This document shows, piece by piece, positions 49,245-58,615 of a stretch of 64,000 nt of DNA. The notes under the pieces are model-generated. The model made no database searches and was not told where the DNA came from. It was given only the letters and a program-made list of their open reading frames with translations. This stretch comes from CAZGUX01 sp964529305 (GTDB lineage Bacteria > Acidobacteriota > Terriglobia > Bryobacterales > Bryobacteraceae). The position numbers and the translations under genes were made by a program. Position 1 is the stretch's first letter. Each line of letters starts with the position of its first letter. The stretch is taken from the NCBI GenBank assembly GCA_964529305.1, contig CAZGUX010000103.1, positions 1-64,000 on the forward strand, given 5' to 3'.

Positions 49245-52061
49245 ATGACGTCTACCGCACAAAGAGCCCTGATCGCCGCTGTCGCGGCCCTTCTCCTGAT
49301 GCCGCGCGCCGCGAACTGCCAGGCAGAGGTGCTGCTGGAGTTGCGGTTCGGACTCCGCCCGAACAGCCCCATGGCCTGGACCGGCAGCATCACCTTGTCC
49401 TCGGGAAATCTCCAAAAACTGGACGCCCGCCTCCAGAACGGCGACCTACTTCAGGGCGATCGCTGGACGCTACGCAGGCTGGCCGGACGCCCCGTGCGAG
49501 TCTACGCGCGGGTGAGCGCGCCGCCCTCCGGCAGCGTGACGGTCACGACCCAAGCCGGCGCGTTCACCTTCCGTCTCGCCGACTTGAAGACCGAAGCTTC
49601 GCTTTACCTCGACGGCGAGGCCAGCGTCCAGCGCGTCCGGCCCGGCGAACCCGTGGTTGCGAGTTCCACCGACGATGACTTTCCGGCGGCCGCGACGGCC
49701 CCCGACGGCACGATTTGGGTCGCGTACGCCTCCTACCGGCGCGCCAGCCGGGTTCCCCAGCAGTACATGAGCCCGGAACTCGACGCGGCGGTGGCGAAGG
49801 GAGACTGGAGCGCCTTCGAGCCCAAGGGACACGGCGATCAGATCCGCCTGGTGAGCCGCAAGGGTGACCAGTGGTCGGTCCCGCTGGATGTGACCGAGTC
49901 CGGAGGCGACGTGTGGCGGCCCGCCGTTTCGGTCGACCGCGAGGGCGCGGTCTGGGTGTCCTGGGCACAAAGCGACAACGGCAACTGGGAGATCTTCCGG
50001 CGGCGCTACCGCGGCCGATGGGATGCGCTCGAGCGCGTTTCGGACAACGCGGGCCCCGACTTCAACGTCGCCTCCACCACCGATCGCAGCGGCCAGGTCT
50101 GGTGGACGTGGCAGTCGTGGAACGGCACGGACTTCGACATCGCCGTCCGCGCGCAACGGGATTCCCGCTTTGCCCGGACCGAGCGCTGGACCGTTCCGGG
50201 CAACCAGTGGAATCCCGCGATCGCGGCGGACTCGCGCGGCCGGGTCTACGTCGCCTGGGACGGCTACGAGCACGGCAATTATGATGTGTCGATGCGGCGG
50301 ATCGACTCGTCTTCGGCCGGTGAGCCGATCGCCGTCGCCGCCTCGCCGAAGTTCGAAGCGCGTCCGAGCCTGGCCTGCGATTCGAGCGGCCGGGTGTGGA
50401 TCGCCTATGAAGAGTCCGGCGAGGGCTGGGGCAAGGACTTCGGCCGGCCGTGGGAGAACAACCGCGGGATCCCCTTCCACCTGCAGATGCGGACTCGCCT
50501 GCTGGTCTACACCGAGGCCGGATTTCAGGAGCCCACCTCCGGCTTGCCGGTGGAACCCACCGCGACGCAGACGCTTCCCGCCCAGGTACGGATCAGTTTC
50601 CCGCGGATCGGGTTCGATCCCGGCGGGCGTCTCTGGCTGCTCTATCGCAAGCACCGCGACCTGGTGGGCGAAGGCGAGCACTGGGTGAGCTACGCGACGT
50701 CGTATGCAGGCTCGGTCTGGACCGCGCCCGAGAAGCTGGCCTCCTCGGACCACACGTTGGACATGCGCCCAGCGCTGGCCGCGCAGCGCTCCGGCGAAAT
50801 GCTGGCCGTCTATGCGGGTGACGGGCGCCTGCGGCACGCCATCGAATTCGACCGGCAGTCCCGGCTGTACGCAACTTCGCTGGCAGGGCCGCCGGCGGCG
50901 GGTAAATGGGAACTGACTCCGGTGTCCGTCTCTCCAACCAAGGCATCCGCGGACGCCATCCGGGAGCGGGCCCTGGTCAAGCGCATTCGAGACGTTCGCG
51001 TCGAGGTAAGGGGACGGACCTATCGCCTGCTGCGCGGCGAGTTTCACCGCCACACCGAATTGTCGGCGCATCGCGACTGGTACGACGGGCCGTATGAGAA
51101 CGTCTGGCGCTACGGACTCGACGTCGCCGCCGCGGACTGGATCGGCAACGGAGACCACGATGGCGGTTACGGCGAGTACCCGTGGTGGCTGATTCAGAAG
51201 CAGACCGAGATGTATCAGGCCCCTTCCGTATTCACGCCCATGTACACCTACGAGCGGTCGCTACCCTATCCGAACGGGCATCGCAATGTGATGTTCGACC
51301 GCCGCGGCGTTTTCCCGCTGCCGCGATATGAGACGGCCGATCCGAAAGGGATTCCGGCCGCACTGGCGCCGTTTGCAGGACGCAGTGACACTCGAATGCT
51401 GTATGCCTACTTGCGCCACTTCGGAGGCATCTCCTCGCCGCACACCAGCGCGACCGACGGAGGCGGGACCGACTGGCGGGATAATGACCCGTCCGCCGAA
51501 CCCGTGGTCGAGGTCTTCCAGGGCATGCGGCGCAGCTACGAGCACGCTGGGGCTCCCAAGGCTCCGAAGGGCGGCGATATCAGACCGAAGGGCTTCATCT
51601 GGAACGCGCTGCAGCAGGGCCATCGGCTGGGTTTCCAGTGCAGCAGCGACCATGTGAGCACTCATATCAGCTTTGGCGTCGTGTTTGCCGAACAGAACTC
51701 CCCGTCCGCGATTCTGGACGGCTTCAGGAGACGACACAGTTATGGGGCCACGGACAACATCGTGCTGGTCGTCCGGACGGCCGACCATCTGATGGGCGAC
51801 GAGTTCGAGGCCAGTGAACCGCCGGAACTCCAGATCCGGGTGGAGGGTACCGCGCCCATTAGCCAAGTGGATATCATCCGGGGCATCGGCCAGGAACCGC
51901 CTGCCTACGTCTATGCCGCGGAACCCCACAGCGACACGTTCCGCATACGGTGGCGCGACCGGCAGTTAACGCCTGCCGCCACCACGTACTGGTACGTGCG
52001 CGTCCAGCAGGCTGACGGCAACATCGCCTGGTCGAGCCCCATTTGGGTTCGCGGGCGATAA
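49245..52061 (+). CDS. Exported DUF3604-like protein with N-terminal propeller
   Basis: A 938-residue protein with a signal peptide (MTSTAQRALIAAVAALLLMP). Residues ~130-560 contain BNR/sialidase-like propeller repeats (DGTIWVAYASYRRAS, EGAVWVSWAQSDNGNW, SGQVWWTWQSWNGTDF, RGRVYVAWDGYEHGNYD). From about residue 598 a PHP/DUF3604-type metal domain begins: GEFHRHTELSAHRDW, a DWIGNGDHDGG loop, HTSATDGGGTDWRDND and FQCSSDHVSTHISFGVVF. His and Asp placement fits a metal-dependent phosphoesterase-like site. The substrate is unknown. It precedes the histidine kinase gene by 8 nt, suggesting co-expression. Confidence 0.78.
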   Translation: MTSTAQRALIAAVAALLLMPRAANCQAEVLLELRFGLRPNSPMAWTGSITLSSGNLQKLDARLQNGDLLQGDRWTLRRLAGRPVRVYARVSAPPSGSVTVTTQAGAFTFRLADLKTEASLYLDGEASVQRVRPGEPVVASSTDDDFPAAATAPDGTIWVAYASYRRASRVPQQYMSPELDAAVAKGDWSAFEPKGHGDQIRLVSRKGDQWSVPLDVTESGGDVWRPAVSVDREGAVWVSWAQSDNGNWEIFRRRYRGRWDALERVSDNAGPDFNVASTTDRSGQVWWTWQSWNGTDFDIAVRAQRDSRFARTERWTVPGNQWNPAIAADSRGRVYVAWDGYEHGNYDVSMRRIDSSSAGEPIAVAASPKFEARPSLACDSSGRVWIAYEESGEGWGKDFGRPWENNRGIPFHLQMRTRLLVYTEAGFQEPTSGLPVEPTATQTLPAQVRISFPRIGFDPGGRLWLLYRKHRDLVGEGEHWVSYATSYAGSVWTAPEKLASSDHTLDMRPALAAQRSGEMLAVYAGDGRLRHAIEFDRQSRLYATSLAGPPAAGKWELTPVSVSPTKASADAIRERALVKRIRDVRVEVRGRTYRLLRGEFHRHTELSAHRDWYDGPYENVWRYGLDVAAADWIGNGDHDGGYGEYPWWLIQKQTEMYQAPSVFTPMYTYERSLPYPNGHRNVMFDRRGVFPLPRYETADPKGIPAALAPFAGRSDTRMLYAYLRHFGGISSPHTSATDGGGTDWRDNDPSAEPVVEVFQGMRRSYEHAGAPKAPKGGDIRPKGFIWNALQQGHRLGFQCSSDHVSTHISFGVVFAEQNSPSAILDGFRRRHSYGATDNIVLVVRTADHLMGDEFEASEPPELQIRVEGTAPISQVDIIRGIGQEPPAYVYAAEPHSDTFRIRWRDRQLTPAATTYWYVRVQQADGNIAWSSPIWVRGR

Positions 52062-52062
52062 T
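52057..52062 (+). promoter_or_regulatory. -10-like box GATAAT
   Basis: GATAAT overlaps the stop of the upstream gene and ends 8 nt before the ATG at 52070. AAAGGA in the same stretch could equally be a ribosome-binding site on a longer transcript. Confidence 0.3.
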
Positions 52063-52069
52063 AAAGGAC

Positions 52070-53491
52070 ATGCTGCGCCGCGTCTGGGGATTCATCAATC
52101 CTCAGGGAGCCGAATCCGACCCCGGGTTTGCCCAGGAGATCCTCAGCCTGAGCGCCCTCGGACTTCGCATCACGGCGGCGGCGGAGATCATCATCCCCTT
52201 GGTGATGATGCTCGCCCAGTACCTGGTGCTGCGGAGTTCGCTTGCCTTGCGCGTGTATTTGTACCAGGGGATTGCGATCATCGCCATCGGCATCCTGACA
52301 CTGGGGGCAAGCCGCCTGGATTGGGCCTACGAACGATCGCGCGCCGTGTGTTTGCTGTCGGTGTATGTGGCCGGACTCATCATCGTCACTTCCGGCCTCT
52401 TCATCGTTGTCGAAGTACCGGGGACAGGCCACTATATTCCCGGACGAATCACCGGGCTCATGATGCTGGTGGTGGCGGTGATGCCGCTGGCGCCCTGGCA
52501 GACCCTGGCCCTGGGCGCGGGGATTGGGGTCTACTACCTGGGGGCCCTGGAATTCTTCCGCCGGGTGCATAGTCTGGCCAACTCGGAACTCGACGCATAC
52601 GACCACGTGTTCATGGCCGTGATCACGCTGATCGCCTCGGCACTGACGGCCGTGGTCTACCAGCAGAGGGCGGCCAACTACCGGTCGTACATCACGGCCT
52701 TGCGCGCTTCCATGGATCTGCGCCGGGCGCAATCGCAAATGCTGCTCGCCGAAAACGGCGCGTCGATGGGCCGCCTGGCGGCCGCGCTCAGCCACGAACT
52801 CAATACACCGCTGGGCGTGCTGCGCAGCGCGGTGAGCACACTACCCGGCCTGGCGACTCGGATCGGCGCGGCCGAGGAAGACCAGCGCGAGCGGCTCCTG
52901 GCCTTGCAGCAGGAACTGTACCGCTCCATGATCGGATCGGTCGACCGCCTGCGCGACATCGTGGGCAGGATGCAGCGCTACACCAATCTCGACCGCGCCG
53001 AGGTGCAGGTGACCGACATTGCGAGCCTGCTGCGCGACGTGGTGGCCCTGCACGGCCGGTTGTTCGAGGGAAAAGTGAAGGTGGATCTGCGATTCGCCGC
53101 GGTCCCGCCTCTGTCCTGCCGTCCCCAGCAGCTCAGCGCCGTCTTCACCAGTCTGCTGAACAATGCGGTGGAGGCGTGCGCGCCGGGCAGCGGCCTGGTG
53201 GTGGTGGCCACCCGGCAGCGGGATCACGAGGTCGAGATCCAGATCCAGGACAACGGCCGGGGGCTTTCGCAACGCGAGTTGGCCGCGATCTTCGATCCGG
53301 GCTTCCGGGTCAATCACGGAAAAGTGGGCACCGGCAACTGGAGCCTGTTTGGCGCGCGCCAGATCGTCAACGAACACGGCGGCGACATCCGCATCGACAG
53401 CCGGGAGGGGAAAGGCACTACGGTCAGTGTGAGCCTGCCCCTTCCCGTGCGAACCACCTCTCACTTCCGCAAGGCCGAGTTGGCGGGCTGA
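52070..53491 (+). CDS. Membrane sensor histidine kinase
   Basis: A 473-residue kinase starting at the ATG at 52070; the frame is open a little further upstream inside the previous gene. Residues ~30-205 hold about six hydrophobic spans. The HisKA box is near residue 242 (AALSHELNTPLGVLRSAV). The HATPase has NNAVEACAPGSGLVVVA, IQDNGRGLSQ and the G2-region GTGNWSLFGARQIVNEHGGD, in which GLGL is replaced by NWSL. No sensor domain outside the membrane and no receiver are present, and no response regulator is adjacent. It resembles RegB/NtrB-like membrane kinases. Confidence 0.88.
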   Translation: MLRRVWGFINPQGAESDPGFAQEILSLSALGLRITAAAEIIIPLVMMLAQYLVLRSSLALRVYLYQGIAIIAIGILTLGASRLDWAYERSRAVCLLSVYVAGLIIVTSGLFIVVEVPGTGHYIPGRITGLMMLVVAVMPLAPWQTLALGAGIGVYYLGALEFFRRVHSLANSELDAYDHVFMAVITLIASALTAVVYQQRAANYRSYITALRASMDLRRAQSQMLLAENGASMGRLAAALSHELNTPLGVLRSAVSTLPGLATRIGAAEEDQRERLLALQQELYRSMIGSVDRLRDIVGRMQRYTNLDRAEVQVTDIASLLRDVVALHGRLFEGKVKVDLRFAAVPPLSCRPQQLSAVFTSLLNNAVEACAPGSGLVVVATRQRDHEVEIQIQDNGRGLSQRELAAIFDPGFRVNHGKVGTGNWSLFGARQIVNEHGGDIRIDSREGKGTTVSVSLPLPVRTTSHFRKAELAG

Positions 53492-53493
53492 TT

Positions 53494-54726
53494 TCAGTTC
53501 TTCACGACGAAAGGCACCGGCACGGGTTTGCCCGCCCGGTCCAACACCCGGACCGGTTCCCAGGATCGCGGGGTGATGCGCATCAGTTGCCGCTCGATCT
53601 CGACGATCAGGAACTGATTCTGCGGCGACCAACCGGCGATATGCGCGGCCACCAGGCGTCTCCGCACGTTCTTGGATCGCAGTTCGCCTCCGGAGCCGCT
53701 GATCACGTACGTAATCGATCCGGTCTCGGTGGCGTTGCTGATCTGGAAGTTGTGTTCGTGCCCGTTGAACACGATCTTGACTCCCGCCTTCTGGAACCAT
53801 TCGAGCCAATGCTTCAACGCATCAAGTGCCGGAGGGTGCCGGGGGCCGGCAGTGAACGGCGGGTGATGGAAGTAGGGGATCTTCCACGGCGCGCGCGAGC
53901 GGGCGAGTTCCCGCTTCAGCCATTCCGATTCCTCGCCTTCCGGACGGTAGAAGGGTTCCGGCGGGCCGACCTCCCGGTTCTCCGTCGAATCCAGGGAGAA
54001 AAACTCGGCCAGGCCGCCGAACGAGAACTTGTAGAAGCGGGCCGGCTGGCCGCCGGGGAAAAAGAAGTTGTCGAGATACACCGGCAGGTCGCCGTGCGAT
54101 TCGCTTTCGTTCCCGTCGTGATTGCCGGGGCTCGCGTAGAACGGCACGTGCGCCAGCAGTTCCTGATAGGGGCGGAAGAACTTCTTCTCCCAATCGACAT
54201 CACGGTCGCCGGAGTTCCGGACGGGAATGCCCGCCACGGTGTCGGCGTAGATGTTGTCTCCAGTGGTCAGCACGAATCGAACGGGGTTCCCGGAGGACTG
54301 CCGGGCCGTGAACTCCTTGGTCATTTCGGCCGCAATCCGGTATTGCGGCTTCTTGCCGGTGCCGTAGTCGCCCATGACAAAAAAGGCCAGCCGATCCGAC
54401 TGAACCGGCCATGTTCGCACCGTACCGCCGCCCACTCGCGCCCCGTTGACGCGCAATTCGTACGGATACTCGGTATCGGGCTTCAGACCCTCGACGCGCA
54501 GCCAGTTACGTTTGGCTGCGATCTGGCGGTCGCCAATATGCAGAACCGCGGAGGCAAGCGGCTCGGAATCGCGGCCAATCGTGTTGCCGGCTCCGGAGGT
54601 GGTCCCCCACGCCAGCACGACCGCCGACGGCTCAACCGTGCCGACGTACACATGAAAGGGTGCGGCCAGCCCGGTTAGGCACCAGGTCAGCGCGACCAGG
54701 AACGTTCGATACCCACGACCTGCCAA
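53494..54726 (-). CDS. Exported purple-acid-phosphatase-type metallophosphoesterase
   Basis: A 410-residue protein with a signal peptide; the TTG at 54726 is the best in-frame start found and lies inside the 3' end of the upstream gene (40-nt overlap). A fibronectin-like N-domain (~22-110) precedes a dimetal site: GDYG, TTGDNIYADT, SPGNHDGNE, HHPPF and GHEHNFQ. The Tyr in GDNIY is the metal-binding tyrosine typical of purple acid phosphatases. It would hydrolyse phosphomonoesters or phosphoproteins in the periplasm. It is the last gene of an operon with an exported kinase-fold protein and an Omp85-type barrel. Confidence 0.88.
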   Translation of the reverse strand: MAGRGYRTFLVALTWCLTGLAAPFHVYVGTVEPSAVVLAWGTTSGAGNTIGRDSEPLASAVLHIGDRQIAAKRNWLRVEGLKPDTEYPYELRVNGARVGGGTVRTWPVQSDRLAFFVMGDYGTGKKPQYRIAAEMTKEFTARQSSGNPVRFVLTTGDNIYADTVAGIPVRNSGDRDVDWEKKFFRPYQELLAHVPFYASPGNHDGNESESHGDLPVYLDNFFFPGGQPARFYKFSFGGLAEFFSLDSTENREVGPPEPFYRPEGEESEWLKRELARSRAPWKIPYFHHPPFTAGPRHPPALDALKHWLEWFQKAGVKIVFNGHEHNFQISNATETGSITYVISGSGGELRSKNVRRRLVAAHIAGWSPQNQFLIVEIERQLMRITPRSWEPVRVLDRAGKPVPVPFVVKN

Positions 54727-56285
54727 TCGGCACCCCGTCTCCGCAGATAGACCCGCACGGACTTCGCGGCATCGCCGGCATGAATGCTCGCGGACACGAA
54801 CTCCCCCGGCGATCGCGGAACCTCCGCCGAAGCCGCTCCCGCAATCGGTGAGTGCCGGTCGGCTTGATTGTCAAACTCCGACCAGGTCCACTGATACTGG
54901 CGTGATGGCTCAATCTTATGTTTGACCGCGAGATCCTCGAATTCAAGGCGGCCGGCGCGGACTTCGAACCGGTCGAGCGGCAGCACCCTGGTCAAGTAGG
55001 TCCTTCCAATGCGATTGCGCCTCTCGATCAGGATCTTGGTGACCCACTCCGTGGCCCGCCGGTCGCTATACCGGCCGGTTGCGACGATCGCGGCGATCTG
55101 TTCGTCGGTAAACTCCATCACTTGCTTCGCCGCCCAATAGGTATCGTCCGGTTGGCGATTGAGGAAGGCGGGGTTGCGGTACTCCGGCCTGAAATTCTCC
55201 GGTTCGAAGATGTCCGCCGAGAACCGGCCCACGGAGGGCAGATCGGGAAAATCGACTCGCGCCCAACGCGGCACGTAAAAGCCCAGGGTGGCGATCTCAG
55301 CCACGGCGGGCTTGAAGGCAAACAGATACTGATTCCCGGACCGGGCGCCGTTCGCCTTCGTGCTCGCGCTGCCAAGGGTCGAACCGAAATCGATGAGGTG
55401 ATGCTTGACGTATTTGCGGCCGCCTTCCTCCACGAGCATGTCGAGGGTATTGACAGCGCGCGAGTCCTCGTGGCCCAGCCAGGCGCAAAAGACGAACAGG
55501 CCCCTCAGGTCACGCCGGTGCTCGTGCGGCACCGTATCGTTCGGATCGTCACGCCGTGTCCCGTAGAAGCGGAACGGGCCGATGTCCTGACCCGACAAAA
55601 ACAGGCTCGCAACAGCGCGATACGTACCGTCCTTCTGGCGCGGCACTTTCATGAGAATCTCATCCACGTCACGGCTGGTCATGGGCCGATCCGTACCGCG
55701 GGCGTCCGGAATTTTGGCCTTTGGGTCAATCACGAGTTGATCGCGGCGGAACGCCACCAGGTAGTATTCCGGAACGTGGTACCCGAACGCGTGGAAGAAT
55801 CGCGACGTAATCACATCGGCGGCCGTGGCCATTTCCGGATTGGTCATCGGATCGAATTTCAGGACATAGCGGCTGCCGTGGGAGTCCCGGATCCGGAAGC
55901 CCGGCGTCACACCCTGGTTCTTCGCCGCGATCACGCTCCACGGTCCGCCGGGTTCGGGCGGGTGGCCGATGCCAGGGCCGCGAACCATCTCGTCGACGGT
56001 CATCGGCCGGGTCCAGTGGCGGGACTGGTACCATGCGCCGTTCAGGGGTTCGCCGAGCGTCGTCACGGCGCGGGAGGGAATCGTCTTTCCTTTGGCCGGA
56101 TGCTCACCGGGCAATGCCAGCGTGTGGCTGAACAGGTCGTACATGTCGTCGACCTTGCGCCGGGCGGCTTTGTCGACCCGCATCGGCGCCGGTTCGTCGA
56201 TCAGCGGATCGTCGGAATAGAATCTCGCCGCGTTCACGGGAGCCATCGCGGCCAGGAGCACGAATATGGATGACAGGGCGCGCAT
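54687..56285 (-). CDS. Exported protein with kinase-like (PKL-fold) motifs
   Basis: A 532-residue protein with a signal peptide (MRALSSIFVLLAAMAPVNA). It matches no family I can name, but motifs in order fit the protein-kinase-like fold: SRYVLKFDP (Lys143, candidate ATP lysine), a helix ending AFGYHVPEYYLV as in HipA, GHEDSRAVN (271-279; candidate catalytic Asp274 and metal-binding Asn279), then HLIDFGSTLG with DFG at 299-301. The spacing from catalytic loop to DFG suits HipA, PI4K-II or Fam20-like kinases. As it is exported, any kinase activity would be outside the cytoplasm. It starts 2 nt after the Omp85-like gene. Confidence 0.6.
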   Translation of the reverse strand: MRALSSIFVLLAAMAPVNAARFYSDDPLIDEPAPMRVDKAARRKVDDMYDLFSHTLALPGEHPAKGKTIPSRAVTTLGEPLNGAWYQSRHWTRPMTVDEMVRGPGIGHPPEPGGPWSVIAAKNQGVTPGFRIRDSHGSRYVLKFDPMTNPEMATAADVITSRFFHAFGYHVPEYYLVAFRRDQLVIDPKAKIPDARGTDRPMTSRDVDEILMKVPRQKDGTYRAVASLFLSGQDIGPFRFYGTRRDDPNDTVPHEHRRDLRGLFVFCAWLGHEDSRAVNTLDMLVEEGGRKYVKHHLIDFGSTLGSASTKANGARSGNQYLFAFKPAVAEIATLGFYVPRWARVDFPDLPSVGRFSADIFEPENFRPEYRNPAFLNRQPDDTYWAAKQVMEFTDEQIAAIVATGRYSDRRATEWVTKILIERRNRIGRTYLTRVLPLDRFEVRAGRLEFEDLAVKHKIEPSRQYQWTWSEFDNQADRHSPIAGAASAEVPRSPGEFVSASIHAGDAAKSVRVYLRRRGADWQVVGIERSWSR

Positions 56286-56287
56286 GT

Positions 56288-57499
56288 TCAGAACACGTTG
56301 TTGAATTTGAACCAGATCTGGTAGCCTTCATGGCTAAAGCCAACGTCGATCCGGAGAAACACGCTATTTCGGACGTTGAACCGGAACCCGAATCCAGCCG
56401 AACCTTCCAGGTCGTTGAAATTGAGGTCGGCGGTCCGCGCAAATACCTTTCCACCGTCGACAAACACCGCCATATCGAGGCCGCTGAACGATTCCCACCG
56501 GTATTCCGCGTTCAGAACCAGAAGATTGTTGTCATAAAAGCGATACGGCCTAAACCCTCGCAGCGTTTCCGACCCGCCCAGCACGGGCTGCAGGTAAAAC
56601 GGTACCTGCTGGCCTCGGCCGGCATCCGTCAGGACCGTCTTACCGCGCAGGGCAAACACGCGCCGTTCATTGAAGAACGGGATGTACTGCTGCACTTCGA
56701 GGTCGACCATATTGAACGAATGTGCATGCAGGGTACGGTCGGAATGATAGGTATACTCGGCCCGGTAGTTCCCGCCTTTCCTGGGGCCTCCGGGAATATC
56801 GCGGTAGTCGTATTGAATATATCCTCCCCCGCGAAGAAAATCCGACTGGCGGTCCAGGCCGGGTGTGGAAATCGGGGTGAAGGTTTGCTCGGTCGAGGCA
56901 AAGTTCGGGTGAGTCCCGGGTCCCGTATTGACCATCAGGTACCCGCCCTTCGCGGCCAGGCTCAGGTACCGGAAGGGCTTGATTCCCGCGACGGCGTCGA
57001 ATTCGGTCGTCTCACGCCGGAAGTCGCTCCGTCCGGTCTTCTTCGAATCCGGCCCCGGCCCGTAGTATTGAATTCGAGGCATGTTGGCGTAGGTGGTGTA
57101 CAGGTCGACAAACACCCGATTGCCGGCTAGGTGGGGGGCGGTCAACTGCAGGTCGTACTTGAGAGCTTTCGCCACCGAAGCCACGGCGGAGGCGCGAAAT
57201 TTCATCTGCCCTTTGGCGAGATCCTCGCGCACGTACTCCGGTCCCACTGCGAAGCCCTGCGCCACGGGGAGGCCGCCTAACTTGATGCGCAGCCCGTTCA
57301 GCCCGCCCAGAATTCTCTCGATGATCTTCTGGTCGTTGATCCACAGCAGGTCCCGCTCGATGCCCGGATTCTTTTCGGGCGCGACGGTTCCCGATTTCTT
57401 CTGTCGCTCGGCCTCGATCTCGGCCGCCCGCGAGTCGAACTGGGCGCACACCACCATGGGACACAGCAGAGCCAGTACCACAAGTCGAGTAAGGGGCAT
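56288..57499 (-). CDS. Omp85/BamA-type outer-membrane barrel protein
   Basis: A 403-residue protein with a signal peptide (MPLTRLVVLALLCPMVVCA). There is no obvious POTRA domain, only a short charged stretch, then a bacterial-surface-antigen (D15) barrel. SETLRGFRPYRF near residue 305 carries the L/VRGF motif that marks Omp85 barrels, and the chain ends WFKFNNVF with a terminal Phe. It may insert or export proteins or lipids at the outer membrane; BamA itself would have five POTRAs. It is the first gene of the kinase-fold/phosphatase operon, and a minus-strand TATAGT lies upstream. Confidence 0.82.
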   Translation of the reverse strand: MPLTRLVVLALLCPMVVCAQFDSRAAEIEAERQKKSGTVAPEKNPGIERDLLWINDQKIIERILGGLNGLRIKLGGLPVAQGFAVGPEYVREDLAKGQMKFRASAVASVAKALKYDLQLTAPHLAGNRVFVDLYTTYANMPRIQYYGPGPDSKKTGRSDFRRETTEFDAVAGIKPFRYLSLAAKGGYLMVNTGPGTHPNFASTEQTFTPISTPGLDRQSDFLRGGGYIQYDYRDIPGGPRKGGNYRAEYTYHSDRTLHAHSFNMVDLEVQQYIPFFNERRVFALRGKTVLTDAGRGQQVPFYLQPVLGGSETLRGFRPYRFYDNNLLVLNAEYRWESFSGLDMAVFVDGGKVFARTADLNFNDLEGSAGFGFRFNVRNSVFLRIDVGFSHEGYQIWFKFNNVF

Positions 57500-57519
57500 A
57501 CGAAGAGGCGCGTCAGACT

Positions 57520-57525
57520 ACTATA
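57520..57525 (-). promoter_or_regulatory. -10-like box TATAGT
   Basis: TATAGT on the minus strand predicts a start near 57513, which leaves a leader of about 14 nt before the ATG at 57499. Confidence 0.4.
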
Positions 57526-57568
57526 GCCCGTCTACGCGTGTACCGGGCCAAGTGGATTCATCCGCGAA

Positions 57569-58615
57569 TCAACATAGCCGGCCGGACTCCCAGGCTTCTT
57601 CGTACATGGCGACGATGTTTTCCGTGGGGATATCCGCCAGCAGGTGCTGGGACGGGGAGATCGTGAATCCTCCGTAGGGCTTGAAGGTGGCGACTCGGTC
57701 TCTCACTTCGCGGCGCACGTCTTCGGGCGTACCGAAGGGCAGCGTCTGCTGGGTGTCCATCGAGCCGTGAAAGCACAGCCGGCCGCCGTATTTCGCCGCG
57801 AGTTCGCGCGCATCCATTCCGGCCGCGCGGACCTGAACCGGCTCCAGAATGTTCAACCCCATCTCCAGGAACGAGGGAATCCAGCGCGCCACGCTGCCGC
57901 AGGAGTGATGCATCACGGGCTTGCCGTGCCGTCTGCCGACATTGTAGATTCTGCCGAGATAGGGCCGCACAAACTCGTCGAACAGCCGCTGGCTCATCAT
58001 CGGGCCGCTCTGAAACCCGTAGTCGTCGCCCGTAAAGCAGATGTCGATGTTCTTTCCCGCTTTTTCGAACATCACCTCCGAGGCCCGCTCCATGAAGTCC
58101 ACGATGCGGCCGAGGATGGCGTGGGCCACCTCCGGGTGGTCGTGCATCAAGAGGAAGAAACGGTCCATGCCCACGAGTTCGCTGGACGCTTCGAAGAACC
58201 ATCCCCAGACCCCGCCGAGGACCGCATAGCTTTCGAAACGCGCGCAGTCTTCGGCGTAGGCTTCGTAGTCCCACATGTCCGGCGAGGGCCAATACGGGTA
58301 GGCTTCCACCTCCGCAACCGTTTGGACATCCGCCAGCGGATGGACCAGGGCGTAGCCGAAGTCGCCAACGCCGGCGCGCGGGATGCCGAAATAGTCGCGC
58401 GAGCGCCCTTGCTCGTCGACCAGCGGAAAACCGATCCAGCGAGGTTTCGGGTAGCGAAAGTCCACGTGGAGGCGCTCCATCAGGGCCAGGTCGTCCGCCA
58501 CACCGAAGTGCTCGCGCAGCCGCGCGTAGACATCGGAAGACGCGCAGAAGTCAATGGTGAAGCGATCGACCGTCTGAAACGAGTAGTTGCGGAGAACGCG
58601 CTCTTTGGATGTCAT
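57569..58615 (-). CDS. Uroporphyrinogen-decarboxylase-family protein, probably a methyltransferase type
   Basis: A 348-residue cytoplasmic protein of the URO-D superfamily. MHHSCGSVARWIPSFLEMG near residue 235 has the H-x-C-G zinc motif found in cobalamin-dependent methyltransferase relatives such as MtbA, rather than in HemE itself. LNILEPVQVRAAGMD and YGGRLCFHGSMDTQQTLPFG follow, as usual for this branch. HemE's signature N-terminal arginine motif is not seen. It probably moves methyl groups or acts on an unknown methoxy or methyl donor. Its start overlaps the fucosidase stop (ATGA at 58612-58615), so the two are co-translated. Confidence 0.82.
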   Translation of the reverse strand: MTSKERVLRNYSFQTVDRFTIDFCASSDVYARLREHFGVADDLALMERLHVDFRYPKPRWIGFPLVDEQGRSRDYFGIPRAGVGDFGYALVHPLADVQTVAEVEAYPYWPSPDMWDYEAYAEDCARFESYAVLGGVWGWFFEASSELVGMDRFFLLMHDHPEVAHAILGRIVDFMERASEVMFEKAGKNIDICFTGDDYGFQSGPMMSQRLFDEFVRPYLGRIYNVGRRHGKPVMHHSCGSVARWIPSFLEMGLNILEPVQVRAAGMDARELAAKYGGRLCFHGSMDTQQTLPFGTPEDVRREVRDRVATFKPYGGFTISPSQHLLADIPTENIVAMYEEAWESGRLC

